A DNA stretch of 57,328 bases from Candidatus Zixiibacteriota bacterium (GTDB lineage: Bacteria > Zixibacteria > MSB-5A5 > GN15 > PGXB01). Position 1 is the stretch's first letter. Each line of letters starts with the position of its first letter. The translations under genes were made by a program, and so were the position numbers. The stretch spans positions 1-57,328 of the forward strand of contig JAPLUR010000062.1 of assembly GCA_026397505.1 (NCBI GenBank), in the 5' to 3' direction. The notes beneath the pieces are model-generated. The model was not told where the DNA came from and ran no database searches. It worked only from the letters and a program-made list of their open reading frames with translations. Positions 7,698-15,500 of this stretch are shown piece after piece.

Positions 7698-8456
7698 ATG
7701 GGTGAGAAAGAGGAAATCTACGAGACCGAGCCGGCCCCCAAAAAAGGGGCCATGCCGTTCCTTGAACATATCGAGGAACTGCGCCGGCGACTCATAAAAT
7801 CGTTTCTGGCCGTCATTATTGCCGCGGCGGTGGCCTTTGTCTTTGCCGAACGGCTTTATAAATTCGTCACGCTCCCGCTGGGGGATGTCAAACTCCATTT
7901 CACCGAAATCACCGGCTCGTTCATGGCTTATTTCAAAATCGCCATCTATACCGGCTTAATTGTCGCCTCGCCGTTCATCCTCTACCAACTCTGGAGATTT
8001 GTCTCGCCGGGGCTGCATCTTAAAGAGAAAAGGGCGGTATTTCCGTTGGTCATTTCCTCAACCCTGTTATTCTTGGCGGGGGCGGCGTTCTGTTTCTTTG
8101 TGGTGCTCCCTTTTGCCATTCAGTTTCTGGTGAGCTACGCGGAGGGGGAGATGATTCCGATTATCACGGTCTCCAGCTACATCTCTTTTGCCGGGATGAT
8201 GCTTCTGGGGTTCGGGCTTTCTTTCGAGCTTCCGGTAGTGGGGTATGTGCTGGGAAGAATCGGCGTGGTCAATGCCCGGAGTTTGAGCAAGGGGAGAGCC
8301 TATGCGGTTATCGTTATCCTGGTCGTGGCGGCCATTCTGACTCCGACGCCGGATATTTTCAACCAGCTCTTAATGGCGGTGCCGTTATATCTTCTGTATG
8401 AAGTAACAATCATCGTGGTCAGGCTGACCGGGAAGAAAAAGGAGATTCAGGGGTAA
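7698..8456 (+). CDS. tatC: Sec-independent protein translocase TatC
   Basis: A protein of 252 residues with six membrane segments. Family marks are MPFLEHIEELRRRLIKS near residue 20 (the cytosolic N-terminal motif that reads twin-arginine signals), the FMAYFKIAIYTGLIVASPF segment, YQLWRFVSPGL and SFELPVV. TatC forms the receptor complex of the twin-arginine pathway in the inner membrane and exports folded, often cofactor-containing, proteins. No tatA or tatB gene is adjacent. The N-terminal ~17 residues (EKEEIYETEPAPKK) are an acidic extension before the conserved part. Confidence 0.96.
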   Translation: MGEKEEIYETEPAPKKGAMPFLEHIEELRRRLIKSFLAVIIAAAVAFVFAERLYKFVTLPLGDVKLHFTEITGSFMAYFKIAIYTGLIVASPFILYQLWRFVSPGLHLKEKRAVFPLVISSTLLFLAGAAFCFFVVLPFAIQFLVSYAEGEMIPIITVSSYISFAGMMLLGFGLSFELPVVGYVLGRIGVVNARSLSKGRAYAVIVILVVAAILTPTPDIFNQLLMAVPLYLLYEVTIIVVRLTGKKKEIQG

Positions 8457-8465
8457 AAACTTAAG

Positions 8466-8492
8466 TTTAGAGCCTGTTTTGAGTCGTATAAT
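8466..8492 (+). promoter_or_regulatory. Possible promoter of menA
   Basis: A perfect -10 hexamer TATAAT at 8487-8492, with only a weak -35 (TTTAGA at 8466, 15-nt spacing). Position before the menA Shine-Dalgarno (AGGAG at 8511-8515) supports it. Confidence 0.4.
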
Positions 8493-8524
8493 TTGGTTAT
8501 GGAAATAATTAGGAGATTCAATAG

Positions 8525-9445
8525 ATGAACGCTTTCAAGAAATGGATTATGGCGGTCCGGGCGCCGTTTTTTACCGGGATTGCGATGCCGATTATATTCG
8601 GCGCCGCTCTGGCCTATTATGAGACCGGCGGATTCCACTGGGGATTATTCTTTATCACCCTTTTCGGCGGGATATGCGCCCACGCCGGGGCCAATCTGGC
8701 CAACGATTATTTTGACCATAAAACCACTGATGATGATATCAACCCCAATTTCACCCCATTTTCGGGAGGGAGCAGGGTTATCCAGAATAAGACACTTTCG
8801 GCGCGGGCGGTTCTAAATGGGGCACTGGTGAGTTACGCGCTGGCGTTGATAGCCGGTATTTACCTTACCACCCAGACCCCCGGGTATTGGGTGCTGATAC
8901 TGGCGGCGGCAGGATTTCTCTTTGGGTTTTTCTACACGGCCGGGCGGATTGCATTCTCTTACCACGGGCTGGGAGAACTGGCGGTGTTGATTGGTTTCGG
9001 GACCCTGCCGGTGATGGGTTCCTACTTTGTTCAGACCGGCATGTTTAGCTGGTCATCATTCTGGACCTCTTTTCCGATTGGATTTCTAATCACGGCCATT
9101 CTCTATATCAACCAGTTTCCCGATTATGATGCCGATAAGGCGGTCAACAAGAACCATCTGGTGGTCACATGGGGCAAAAGAAAGGCGAGAGCCGGCTACT
9201 ATTTTCTGATTTTCGGGAGTTATCTGGGCGTGGTGCTGGCGGTGATAGCCGGTTATCTGACGCCATATGCGCTGATTACTCTTCTCTCGCTTCCGGTGGC
9301 CCTCAAGACAGCCGGGATTTTTGCGCGGAATTATGAGAGAATCAAAGAACTGATACCGGCGCAGGCGGGGACAATTCAGGTTCATGCCCTGGTCGGGCTT
9401 TTGATGTCGATCGGGTGTATAACCGGCGCTCTCCTGAAAGGTTAG
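8525..9445 (+). CDS. menA: 1,4-dihydroxy-2-naphthoate polyprenyltransferase (UbiA family)
   Basis: A protein of 306 residues with about eight membrane segments. The two prenyl-diphosphate-binding motifs of UbiA enzymes are visible: NDYFDHKTTDDD (about residues 60-71) and DYDADKAVNKNHLVV (about 200-214). FSGGSRVIQ after the first motif is typical of MenA rather than UbiA or haem O synthase. It attaches a polyprenyl chain to dihydroxynaphthoate to give demethylmenaquinone, in the inner membrane. This implies menaquinone-based respiration. It stands alone, without other men genes. AGGAG lies 9 nt before ATG 8525. Confidence 0.88.
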   Translation: MNAFKKWIMAVRAPFFTGIAMPIIFGAALAYYETGGFHWGLFFITLFGGICAHAGANLANDYFDHKTTDDDINPNFTPFSGGSRVIQNKTLSARAVLNGALVSYALALIAGIYLTTQTPGYWVLILAAAGFLFGFFYTAGRIAFSYHGLGELAVLIGFGTLPVMGSYFVQTGMFSWSSFWTSFPIGFLITAILYINQFPDYDADKAVNKNHLVVTWGKRKARAGYYFLIFGSYLGVVLAVIAGYLTPYALITLLSLPVALKTAGIFARNYERIKELIPAQAGTIQVHALVGLLMSIGCITGALLKG

Positions 9446-9455
9446 GACAAACCGC

Positions 9456-9484
9456 TTGACTTATAGAAGAGCAAAAGGTAAATT
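9456..9484 (+). promoter_or_regulatory. Sigma-70-type promoter of tRNA-Gly
   Basis: TTGACT (9456-9461), a 17-nt spacer and TAAATT (9479-9484), about 20 nt before the tRNA 5' end. The same box pair and spacing recur before the gene at 54682. Confidence 0.6.
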
Positions 9485-9504
9485 TTAATCGAAACGCTTA
9501 ATAA

Positions 9505-9576
9505 GCGGGCGTAATTCAGCGGTAGAATGCAAGCTTCCCAAGCTTGACGTCGTGGGTTCGACCCCCATCGCCCGCT
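9505..9576 (+). tRNA. tRNA-Gly (anticodon CCC)
   Basis: A 72-nt cloverleaf. The acceptor arms are GCGGGCG (9505-9511) and CGCCCGC (9569-9575), with discriminator T. The anticodon stem CAAGC/GCTTG encloses the loop TTCCCAA, so the anticodon is CCC, reading GGG. The T arm is GTGGG-TTCGACC-CCCAT with one G-U pair. The 3' CCA is not encoded. It lies just upstream of the DUF512 gene and probably shares the transcript. Confidence 0.93.
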
Positions 9577-9590
9577 TTATTTATTTAGTT

Positions 9591-10871
9591 ATGAAAATCA
9601 TTTCGGTAGATCCCGGTTCCCCGCTCTTTGGCCTCATCCGTCCCGGATACAAGCTAATCAAAATCAACGGCGAAAAAGTGCGCGATAATCTTGATTACCG
9701 CTATAAGATCGCCGAGGAGGCGGTTGCGCTGGAATTCGAGGATACCCGCGGGGAGCGTTTTGGATTCAAGGTCAGATTCGAGACGACCGGCGATTTGGGG
9801 TTGAGTTTTGAGGAGGATAAGATTCTCACCTGCCATAACCGCTGCGTTTTCTGTTTCGTGCACCAGCAGCCGAAAGGGATGCGGCGGCCGCTGTATGTTC
9901 GCGATGACGATTATCGTCTCTCGTTCACGCACGGGAATTTTATATCGTTATCCAATCTTGATGATGAAGACACTTCGCGCATCATAGAGCAAAAGCTGTC
10001 GCCCTTATATATCTCGGTGCATGCCACGGATGACAATTTGCGCCGTGCCCTTTTCCGGAATGATAAGCTTCCCCCAATTATGCCGCTTCTACAGCGAATG
10101 ATAGACGGCGGCATCAATTTTCATACACAGGTTGTGGTTTGTCCCGACATTAATGACGGTGCCGCGCTGGAAAAGACAATTGATGACCTGTTTGATTTAT
10201 TTCCCGGGGTCATCACGGTCGGTGTCGTGCCGGTGGGGCTGACCAAATACCGGCAGCGTCTTCCGCAATTGAAATCTTTCGATTGCGAAACGGCGGCGGC
10301 TATTCTCGAATATCTCCATCGCCGGCAGAAGGAGTTCAAGAAGAAATCATCGACACGATTTGTTTATGCGGCCGATGAATTTTATATCCTGGCGGAAGAG
10401 GATTTTCCAGCTCTCGCGGCCTATGAAGAAATGGCTCAATTCGAAAATGGCATCGGCATGATGCGGCTGCTTCTGTCAGATTTTAGCCGGCGCCGGCGCT
10501 TTCTGAAACTCGGGAATACGCATTCCCGAATCGCCATGCTGACCGGAGTCTCGGCTTTTGAGGCGCTCAGAAAGGGGATTGTCCAACCGTTGAGAAAAGA
10601 AGGCTTGCGGCTCGATTTATATCAGGTCGAAAATCGTTTCTGGGGAGAAAGGGTGACCGTGAGCGGCCTTCTGACCGGCCGCGACATAATGGCGAAAATA
10701 AAGAGCCTTCCGAAAGAATATGATATCATTCTGCTGCCTCCCAACTGTCTCAATAGCGACAGGCTTTTCCTGGATGATCTCAGCTTTGATGATTTGCAGA
10801 AAAAGGTCGCATCTGAGGTTAAAGTTGGGTATTATAGCATGATTGACACTCTCAATGAGGTAACAGGATGA
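9591..10871 (+). CDS. DUF512 family protein with PDZ and radical-SAM-like cysteine motif
   Basis: A protein of 426 residues. An N-terminal PDZ-like segment (about 1-65: ISVDPGSPLFGLIRPGYKL) is followed by Cys81-x3-Cys85-x2-Cys88 (CHNRCVFC), the iron-sulphur pattern of radical SAM enzymes. The DUF512 domain follows (from about residue 190). The family is widespread, often encoded directly before der as here (ATGA overlap at 10868), and its substrate is not established. Cytosolic. ATG 9591 is chosen; a longer frame from GTG 9552 would start inside the tRNA. Confidence 0.85.
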   Translation: MKIISVDPGSPLFGLIRPGYKLIKINGEKVRDNLDYRYKIAEEAVALEFEDTRGERFGFKVRFETTGDLGLSFEEDKILTCHNRCVFCFVHQQPKGMRRPLYVRDDDYRLSFTHGNFISLSNLDDEDTSRIIEQKLSPLYISVHATDDNLRRALFRNDKLPPIMPLLQRMIDGGINFHTQVVVCPDINDGAALEKTIDDLFDLFPGVITVGVVPVGLTKYRQRLPQLKSFDCETAAAILEYLHRRQKEFKKKSSTRFVYAADEFYILAEEDFPALAAYEEMAQFENGIGMMRLLLSDFSRRRRFLKLGNTHSRIAMLTGVSAFEALRKGIVQPLRKEGLRLDLYQVENRFWGERVTVSGLLTGRDIMAKIKSLPKEYDIILLPPNCLNSDRLFLDDLSFDDLQKKVASEVKVGYYSMIDTLNEVTG

Positions 10872-12178
10872 ACTATCCTTTGGTGGCCCTTATTGGCCGT
10901 CCCAATGTGGGGAAATCTTCGCTTTTCAACCGTTTCTTGAAAAAGCGGCTGGCCATTGTCGATGATGCGCCGGGCATCACCCGCGATCGCAATTATGCCT
11001 TATGCGACTGGGCGGGAAGATACTTCTACCTGATTGATACCGGCGGCATGATTCCCGGCTCCAAACGCGGGATTGAGAAACTGGTTCTGGAGCAGTCGGA
11101 AACGGCGGTGGCGCAGGCCGATCTCGTGGTTCTGATAGTTGATTGCCAGATCGGGCCGGACAGCGTAGACGAGAAGATTGCGGCCCGGCTGCTGAAATCG
11201 GAAAAGAAAGTGATTTTGCTGGCCAATAAAGCGGATAATGCCATTCTTGAGAATGAACGATTCCAATTTGCACGTCTCGGACTGGGGGAGCCGTTGCCGG
11301 TTGCGGCCACGGTCGGCCTGGGTGTCGGCGAGGTGCTGGATGAAATAGTGCGGCGTTTGCCCGAAGCAACCGCTGAAAAGGAAGTAACCGAGGCGATAAG
11401 AATCGCGGTGATCGGACGCCCCAATGTCGGCAAATCATCTTTTATCAATCGTTTGATCGGGCAGGAGCGGGTGATAGTTTCGCCCGTGCCGGGAACGACC
11501 AGGGACGCGGTTGACACTCCGTTCGAGTACAACGGTAAGGAATATATGCTTTTGGACACCGCCGGATTGCGGCGCAAGGCGAAGGTATCCGAGGACCTGG
11601 AATTCTATACCACATTGCGAACCCTGAGAGCGATTGAAAGTTGTCATATCGCAATGGTGCTGGTCGATGCCAGTGAAGGGCTTCTGGTGCAGGACCTGAA
11701 AGTAATCGAGGATGCCGCCGAGGCGCGCCGGGGAATAATTCTGGCGGTTAATAAATGGGATCTGGTCGAAAAAGATGAAAAGACAGCCGACATTTTTACC
11801 TCCCAAATCAAAGAGATGACCGGGACTTTCGCCTTTATTCCGGTCATTTATATATCCTGCCTTACAGGGCAACGGGTAACCAAAACTATTTCTATGGTGG
11901 ATAAAGTATTTGAAAACTGGAATCGGGAGATTGCGACCGGGGAGTTGAACAAAATGGTGGAAGAGATGGTGCGGAGACAGCCTCCGGCCGCGGCCCGAGG
12001 AAAGCATATCAAGATCAATTATGCCTCTCAGGCGGGAAATCGTCCGCCGACTTTTCTGTTCTTCAGCAATTTCCCCGAGCTGATTCAAAAGAGTTATCTT
12101 CGCTATATCGAAAATCAGCTAAGGGAGAAGTATGATTTCGAGGGAATTCCCCTACTGATTAAGTTCCGGAAGAAATAG
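10868..12178 (+). CDS. der: Ribosome-biogenesis GTPase Der (EngA)
   Basis: A protein of 436 residues with two consecutive G domains and a C-terminal KH-like domain, the Der architecture. P-loops are GRPNVGKSSLFNR (near residue 10) and GRPNVGKSSFINR (near 185). DTGG and DTAG G3 motifs are present. G4 motifs are NKAD and NKWD. The GxTRD switch region appears as GITRD and GTTRD. Der acts in assembly of the 50S subunit in the cytosol. It is translationally coupled to the DUF512 gene and ends at a strong bidirectional terminator. Confidence 0.97.
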   Translation: MNYPLVALIGRPNVGKSSLFNRFLKKRLAIVDDAPGITRDRNYALCDWAGRYFYLIDTGGMIPGSKRGIEKLVLEQSETAVAQADLVVLIVDCQIGPDSVDEKIAARLLKSEKKVILLANKADNAILENERFQFARLGLGEPLPVAATVGLGVGEVLDEIVRRLPEATAEKEVTEAIRIAVIGRPNVGKSSFINRLIGQERVIVSPVPGTTRDAVDTPFEYNGKEYMLLDTAGLRRKAKVSEDLEFYTTLRTLRAIESCHIAMVLVDASEGLLVQDLKVIEDAAEARRGIILAVNKWDLVEKDEKTADIFTSQIKEMTGTFAFIPVIYISCLTGQRVTKTISMVDKVFENWNREIATGELNKMVEEMVRRQPPAAARGKHIKINYASQAGNRPPTFLFFSNFPELIQKSYLRYIENQLREKYDFEGIPLLIKFRKK

Positions 12179-12227
12179 TTCCGGCGAATGCAGAAGACCC
12201 GGTGTTTGTTGCCCGGGCGTACAAAAG

Positions 12228-12258
12228 AAAACGAGAGATGAGGCATCTCTCGTTTTTT
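12228..12258. terminator. Bidirectional intrinsic terminator
   Basis: Perfect 10-bp arms ACGAGAGATG (12231-12240) and CATCTCTCGT (12244-12253) with an AGG loop. Six Ts follow on the + strand and an A-rich run precedes it, giving a T-run on the - strand. It separates der from the convergent PEP-CTERM gene and can stop both. Confidence 0.88.
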
Positions 12259-12275
12259 GATATCGCGGACTTACT

Positions 12276-12599
12276 TTATTTGTTTGGTTTTCTAATCAAG
12301 CTTAAGCCGAGCGCCCCGAGACCGAATAGAGTTAGGGTCATCGGTTCGGGCACAGGGCACTGCGGTATTGTCGGAGGCATATTCTGTCCCCATCTCAGGT
12401 GCCAGGGACGATGGTGGCCACCAAAATCAATCATGCCGCGGCCGAAATTGGAATCCGAGTTATCTCCCACCCAGCCGATATTCTGACTTCTCTCACCACG
12501 GGCGTGACTGGAAAACGGTTGAAAGCCGGTGGGTAGTGCATAAGCTGAGAAGGAAAGAATCAATAAGGCCAATCCACAGAGTATAATGATCTTCTTCAT
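12276..12599 (-). CDS. Small PEP-CTERM-anchored exported protein
   Basis: A protein of 107 residues. The N-terminal signal peptide is MKKIIILCGLALLILSFSAYA (about 1-21). The C-terminus is a PEP-CTERM sorting tail: Val-Pro-Glu-Pro, a hydrophobic helix (LTLFGLGALGLSLI) and a basic end (RKPNK). Such proteins are exported by Sec and processed at the tail by an exosortase in organisms with an exopolysaccharide/EPS system. The short middle part (about 60 residues) is rich in Gly, His, Trp and Asn and matches nothing recognisable. A GGAAG Shine-Dalgarno precedes the ATG. Function unknown. No exosortase gene is in the window. Confidence 0.85.
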   Translation of the reverse strand: MKKIIILCGLALLILSFSAYALPTGFQPFSSHARGERSQNIGWVGDNSDSNFGRGMIDFGGHHRPWHLRWGQNMPPTIPQCPVPEPMTLTLFGLGALGLSLIRKPNK

Positions 12600-13047
12600 G
12601 TTTCTAACTTCCGTTTTTTCTGGTTATAGTCATTCTTATTGTCGTAGGAGCATATAATATGCCATTCGACAAAGAGGTTAGACTATTGCAGAATGCAAGA
12701 CTTGCCGCCGGGGAAATAAGAGAGCCTGGGACAATGCATTACACGGCGATGAATATATTGTTAACTTCCGAAAGGGCGGGAGATCGCGGCCAAATAGGTG
12801 CATCAACACAAAATTGTTCAATTATGGAACATAAGTAGGGGCCAAAGATCGGTGCTATAAAAGTGGATGTCATATATCCCGTATTAGTCATCTGACTTGC
12901 TTTTCAAGTAATAGGAAATCAATTGTAATATTTCTGAACGAAGTTACTCATATTGCATTTTGCATTAGTACTCTGTTATGGCGGCTGGAATAGAAGAAAA
13001 CGGGAGGCCGGCGGCCTCCCGTTCTGAATGCAGTTTTAAGATCGGAG
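12600..13047. other. Non-coding stretch between the two PEP-CTERM genes
   Basis: No gene is supported. The left end should hold the promoter of the minus-strand gene at 12276-12599 (an AT-rich ATATTATAT stretch is visible near 12652 on the minus strand, without a good -35). The right end holds the terminator of the next minus-strand gene. Nothing recognisable lies between. Confidence 0.55.
12991..13023 (-). terminator. Intrinsic terminator of the 13048 gene
   Basis: Perfect 11-bp arms AACGGGAGGCC (12999-13009) and GGCCTCCCGTT (13013-13023) with a 3-nt loop. Read on the minus strand, it is followed by TTTTCTTCT. It lies 25 nt past the stop of the PEP-CTERM gene. Confidence 0.85.
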
Positions 13048-13710
13048 CTATTTGCGGAATTTCCGAACCAGACCCATGCCCAGGCTGCCCAGGCCCAATA
13101 GAGTCAGGGTACCCGGTTCCGGAACGGCGCCGGGCTGAGACTCAGCATCGTGTGAGAATGGAGCAAATCTGATTCTGGTCCTGCCATTGTTTCCCCGGAA
13201 ATAGAAGAAACCATCAAAATGGGCGTAGTCAGCACCAGAGAGCGAAATCGTAAATTTCTTGAACTGACCAAGGGTATTCGAAGAAGCCAGATACCCCTGA
13301 GTGGAAGGATCATAGTAATCCGGCCCGCCGGCATTGCCGACACCGCCGACCAGACCATAGTTGCCGGAGTTGAACTCGCTATACCAGGTGGGGAAAATAT
13401 CGTGGGGAGGAAGGAGATTGGGAGTTCCATAAACCCAACTGTTATAGGCGGTTCCATTGACATCGATACTGGCTACCCCGTTGGGATTTTCCGAGTGGGG
13501 CATGTTTAACGCCATACTGACCATGACATTGGACATGGCCTGATTGGCGCCGATGATATAAAGATCAAAGGTGCTGGCGTTGGTGACCCAGGTTTCGGTG
13601 CCCATATCATAAGTTCCGCCTGCGACAAAGAGTTGCAGGTCGGGAACGGCATTGGCGGAGCCGAAAACTCCAAGCACTAACATAGAGAACAGCAGAAGAA
13701 TTCTTTTCAT
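13048..13710 (-). CDS. PEP-CTERM-anchored exported protein
   Basis: A protein of 220 residues. The signal peptide is MKRILLLFSMLVLGVFGSANA (about 1-21). The C-terminal sorting tail is VPEPGTLTLLGLGSLGMGLV followed by RKFRK. The central ~170 residues are rich in Gly, Asn, Tyr and Thr, as in secreted beta-rich domains (TYDMGTETWVTNASTFDLYI). They resemble choice-of-anchor/PEP-CTERM ectodomains rather than any enzyme. The start at 13710 is chosen because a GAGGT Shine-Dalgarno lies 5 nt upstream and the signal peptide begins there. An upstream extension to 13800 lacks both. Its tail closely matches that of the neighbour at 12276, so both probably use the same exosortase. Confidence 0.85.
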   Translation of the reverse strand: MKRILLLFSMLVLGVFGSANAVPDLQLFVAGGTYDMGTETWVTNASTFDLYIIGANQAMSNVMVSMALNMPHSENPNGVASIDVNGTAYNSWVYGTPNLLPPHDIFPTWYSEFNSGNYGLVGGVGNAGGPDYYDPSTQGYLASSNTLGQFKKFTISLSGADYAHFDGFFYFRGNNGRTRIRFAPFSHDAESQPGAVPEPGTLTLLGLGSLGMGLVRKFRK

Positions 13711-14028
13711 GAATACCTCATGAGCCAAGGTTGATTTTATCATACTCGGTATGGATAGAAGCAAATGGCATTCCCATGTTTTGGGGGTTAAAACGGGCAA
13801 ACGTCTGGTCTTAATTCCGGCTTGAAAGTTGTCTTAATTAGTCTATTATAGGCTGAATGGGGGACATAGACCCAAGTCCGTAACTTATTGTAAATCTTCT
13901 TATTAAACTAACAAGAAAAGACTGCCGGCATTTTGACTGGCCAGATGGGTTCATCGGCCACTTTTAAGTAGCTGGAAACATCAGGTAAAATATTTATTAT
14001 AAGTATGAAGTCTTATTATCTTTGGGTA

Positions 14029-14105
14029 ATTATTCCCCGCTGTTGCCGGGGCATAACGTAGCGACTGGCGGAGAAAGTCACAGTTTGTGCGTTATGTTGC
14101 ATAAT
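14029..14105. other. Foldable three-way-junction-like element
   Basis: Nested inverted repeats are visible. ATTAT (14029-14033) pairs with ATAAT (14101-14105). CCCCG/CGGGG (14035-14039/14047-14051) has a 7-nt loop. CATAACG (14052-14058) pairs with CGTTATG (14090-14096), with GACT/AGTC (14063-14066/14076-14079) inside. It could be a structured RNA, a recombination site, or a protein-binding palindrome. It matches no riboswitch that I recognise. Confidence 0.4.
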
Positions 14106-14161
14106 AGCGGTGGCTTAATTCATACCTAATGTGTCTTCAATAACCAGAGGGGGGAGCAAGG

Positions 14162-14188
14162 TCAAGTCGAGTGTGAAGTTGCCGATTA
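14162..14188 (+). promoter_or_regulatory. Sigma-28-like (FliA) promoter
   Basis: TCAAGTCG, exactly 11 nt, then GCCGATTA. The FliA consensus is TAAAGTTT, 11 nt, GCCGATAA. The -10 matches 7 of 8 and the -35 matches 5 of 8. The expected transcription start is at about 14195, right at the GTG start of the next gene. Confidence 0.6.
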
Positions 14189-14195
14189 ATTCTAT

Positions 14196-15500
14196 GTGAC
14201 AGAAATCGTTGAGACAGAGGATAAAATCTTCGATCTGGAAAATCGGCTGGAAGAAACCAAGCTCAAGCTTCGTGACCTGGCCACCATGGGCGCCATAATC
14301 GCCTCAATCCTTGATATTGATACGATTCTTTCGGTAGTCATGGAGATGTCGATTCGGACGGTCGAGGGTGAGGTGGGCCTGATACAGTTATCTGAGAAGG
14401 GGAAACTCATTTCTAAGATCACCTGGGGCGTCGATGATACTTCAATAAGGAACATCCTTTATCAGAATGATGAGGATATTTCCAATTACTGTTTTCATAA
14501 CGAAGAGGCAATAGCCTGGAATGACCTGGATAAGACTTTCAAATTCGGTCCAACTATCACCGGCATTCTGGCGTTACCGATAAAGTCGCGGGCTCGCTGC
14601 CATGGAACCATTGTCATAATAAATAAGACCTCCGGCGCCGAATTTACCGATGAAGACAAGAGCAATCTTGAGATACTTACCAACTACGCCGCGGTGGCCA
14701 TAGAAAATTCGATGCTTCTCAAGGATTCGCTGCATAATCAGAAAATCGAGCAGGAGTTAGCGTTAGCCCGACAGGTCCAGGAAACGATTCTCCCGGACAG
14801 AGAAATAAAGATAAGAGGAGTCGATATTGGGACAATATACTGTCCGGCGCGGGCGGTCGGGGGGGACTTTTATGATATCATGAAAATCAGCGAATCTGAC
14901 TTCCTGATGATCATTGGTGATGTCTCCAACAAGGGGGTCCCGGCGGCGATGGTGATGTCGGCGACCGCGGCCATTATCCGGACAGAACTGAGCAATTGCC
15001 CGCGGATCCGTCCCTCGCAACTGATGAATAACTTAAATGGCATTCTTTGCAATGGCGTAATCAAGTCACGTGATATGTTTGTGACCTTATTTATCGCCAG
15101 CTTTAATTTGGCAGAAAGGAGAATGCTTTTTTGCAATGCCGGCCACCTGCCGCCTCTTTTCTGGGATGCCGATAAACAGAGCATGGAGGAACTGAGAGCG
15201 GGTGGAACCTTTGTCGGGCAATTCCCGGAGATGTCATATTCAGAAGGGGAGGTCGGGATTCATCCGGGGGATAGGATTTTCGCCTTCACCGATGGGTTGA
15301 CCGAGGCGATGGATATTAACAATAATCTCCTCGGACTCAACCGGGTCAAACAGTTGTTTCTTGCAGAAAAAGACTTGCCGGCCAACCGCTTCTGCATCAG
15401 AGTCAAGGATTGGGTCGATCGCTACATTGAGGGGGCAGGCGAGGAAACCATAGATGATTTCACTCTCTTTGAAATCAGAATCTTACCGGAGGGGGTATGA
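14196..15500 (+). CDS. RsbU-like PP2C phosphatase with GAF domain
   Basis: A protein of 434 residues. A short N-terminal coiled coil (DKIFDLENRLEETKLKLRDL) leads into a GAF domain (about 30-175, ending NLEILTNYAAVAIENSMLL). A linker helix (ELALARQVQETILP) and a SpoIIE/PP2C phosphatase domain (about 195-430) follow. Metal-binding aspartates are seen in GGDFYD, IGDVSNKG and FTDGLTEA. Such enzymes dephosphorylate STAS anti-anti-sigma proteins, and the next gene encodes exactly that partner, overlapping by 4 nt. Soluble. GTG 14196 is the only start before the coiled coil and has no Shine-Dalgarno, in line with a near-leaderless message from the promoter at 14162. Confidence 0.88.
   Translation: MTEIVETEDKIFDLENRLEETKLKLRDLATMGAIIASILDIDTILSVVMEMSIRTVEGEVGLIQLSEKGKLISKITWGVDDTSIRNILYQNDEDISNYCFHNEEAIAWNDLDKTFKFGPTITGILALPIKSRARCHGTIVIINKTSGAEFTDEDKSNLEILTNYAAVAIENSMLLKDSLHNQKIEQELALARQVQETILPDREIKIRGVDIGTIYCPARAVGGDFYDIMKISESDFLMIIGDVSNKGVPAAMVMSATAAIIRTELSNCPRIRPSQLMNNLNGILCNGVIKSRDMFVTLFIASFNLAERRMLFCNAGHLPPLFWDADKQSMEELRAGGTFVGQFPEMSYSEGEVGIHPGDRIFAFTDGLTEAMDINNNLLGLNRVKQLFLAEKDLPANRFCIRVKDWVDRYIEGAGEETIDDFTLFEIRILPEGV

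Larger units (their letters stand above)
13711..14195. other. Divergent intergenic region
   Basis: No gene is seen. It contains the promoter region of the minus-strand PEP-CTERM gene, a foldable palindromic element (14029-14105) and a sigma-28-like promoter (14162-14188) for the motility regulatory block. The rest is AT-rich and unremarkable. Confidence 0.6.

Noticed and set aside
11435-12088. Minus-strand frame of 217 codons inside der
   Set aside because: It is antisense to a fully conserved GTPase; there is no independent evidence.
12690-12720. Possible sigma-54 site (GCAA-GCC) before the small PEP-CTERM gene
   Set aside because: The distance between the GG and GC elements is 8 instead of 10, so it is not a valid -24/-12 site.
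13740-13790. Weak sigma-54-like GGGAATGCCATTTGC on the minus strand before the second PEP-CTERM gene
   Set aside because: Spacing is right and the -12 is good, but the -24 is poor (GGGAAT). It cannot be separated from chance on one instance.
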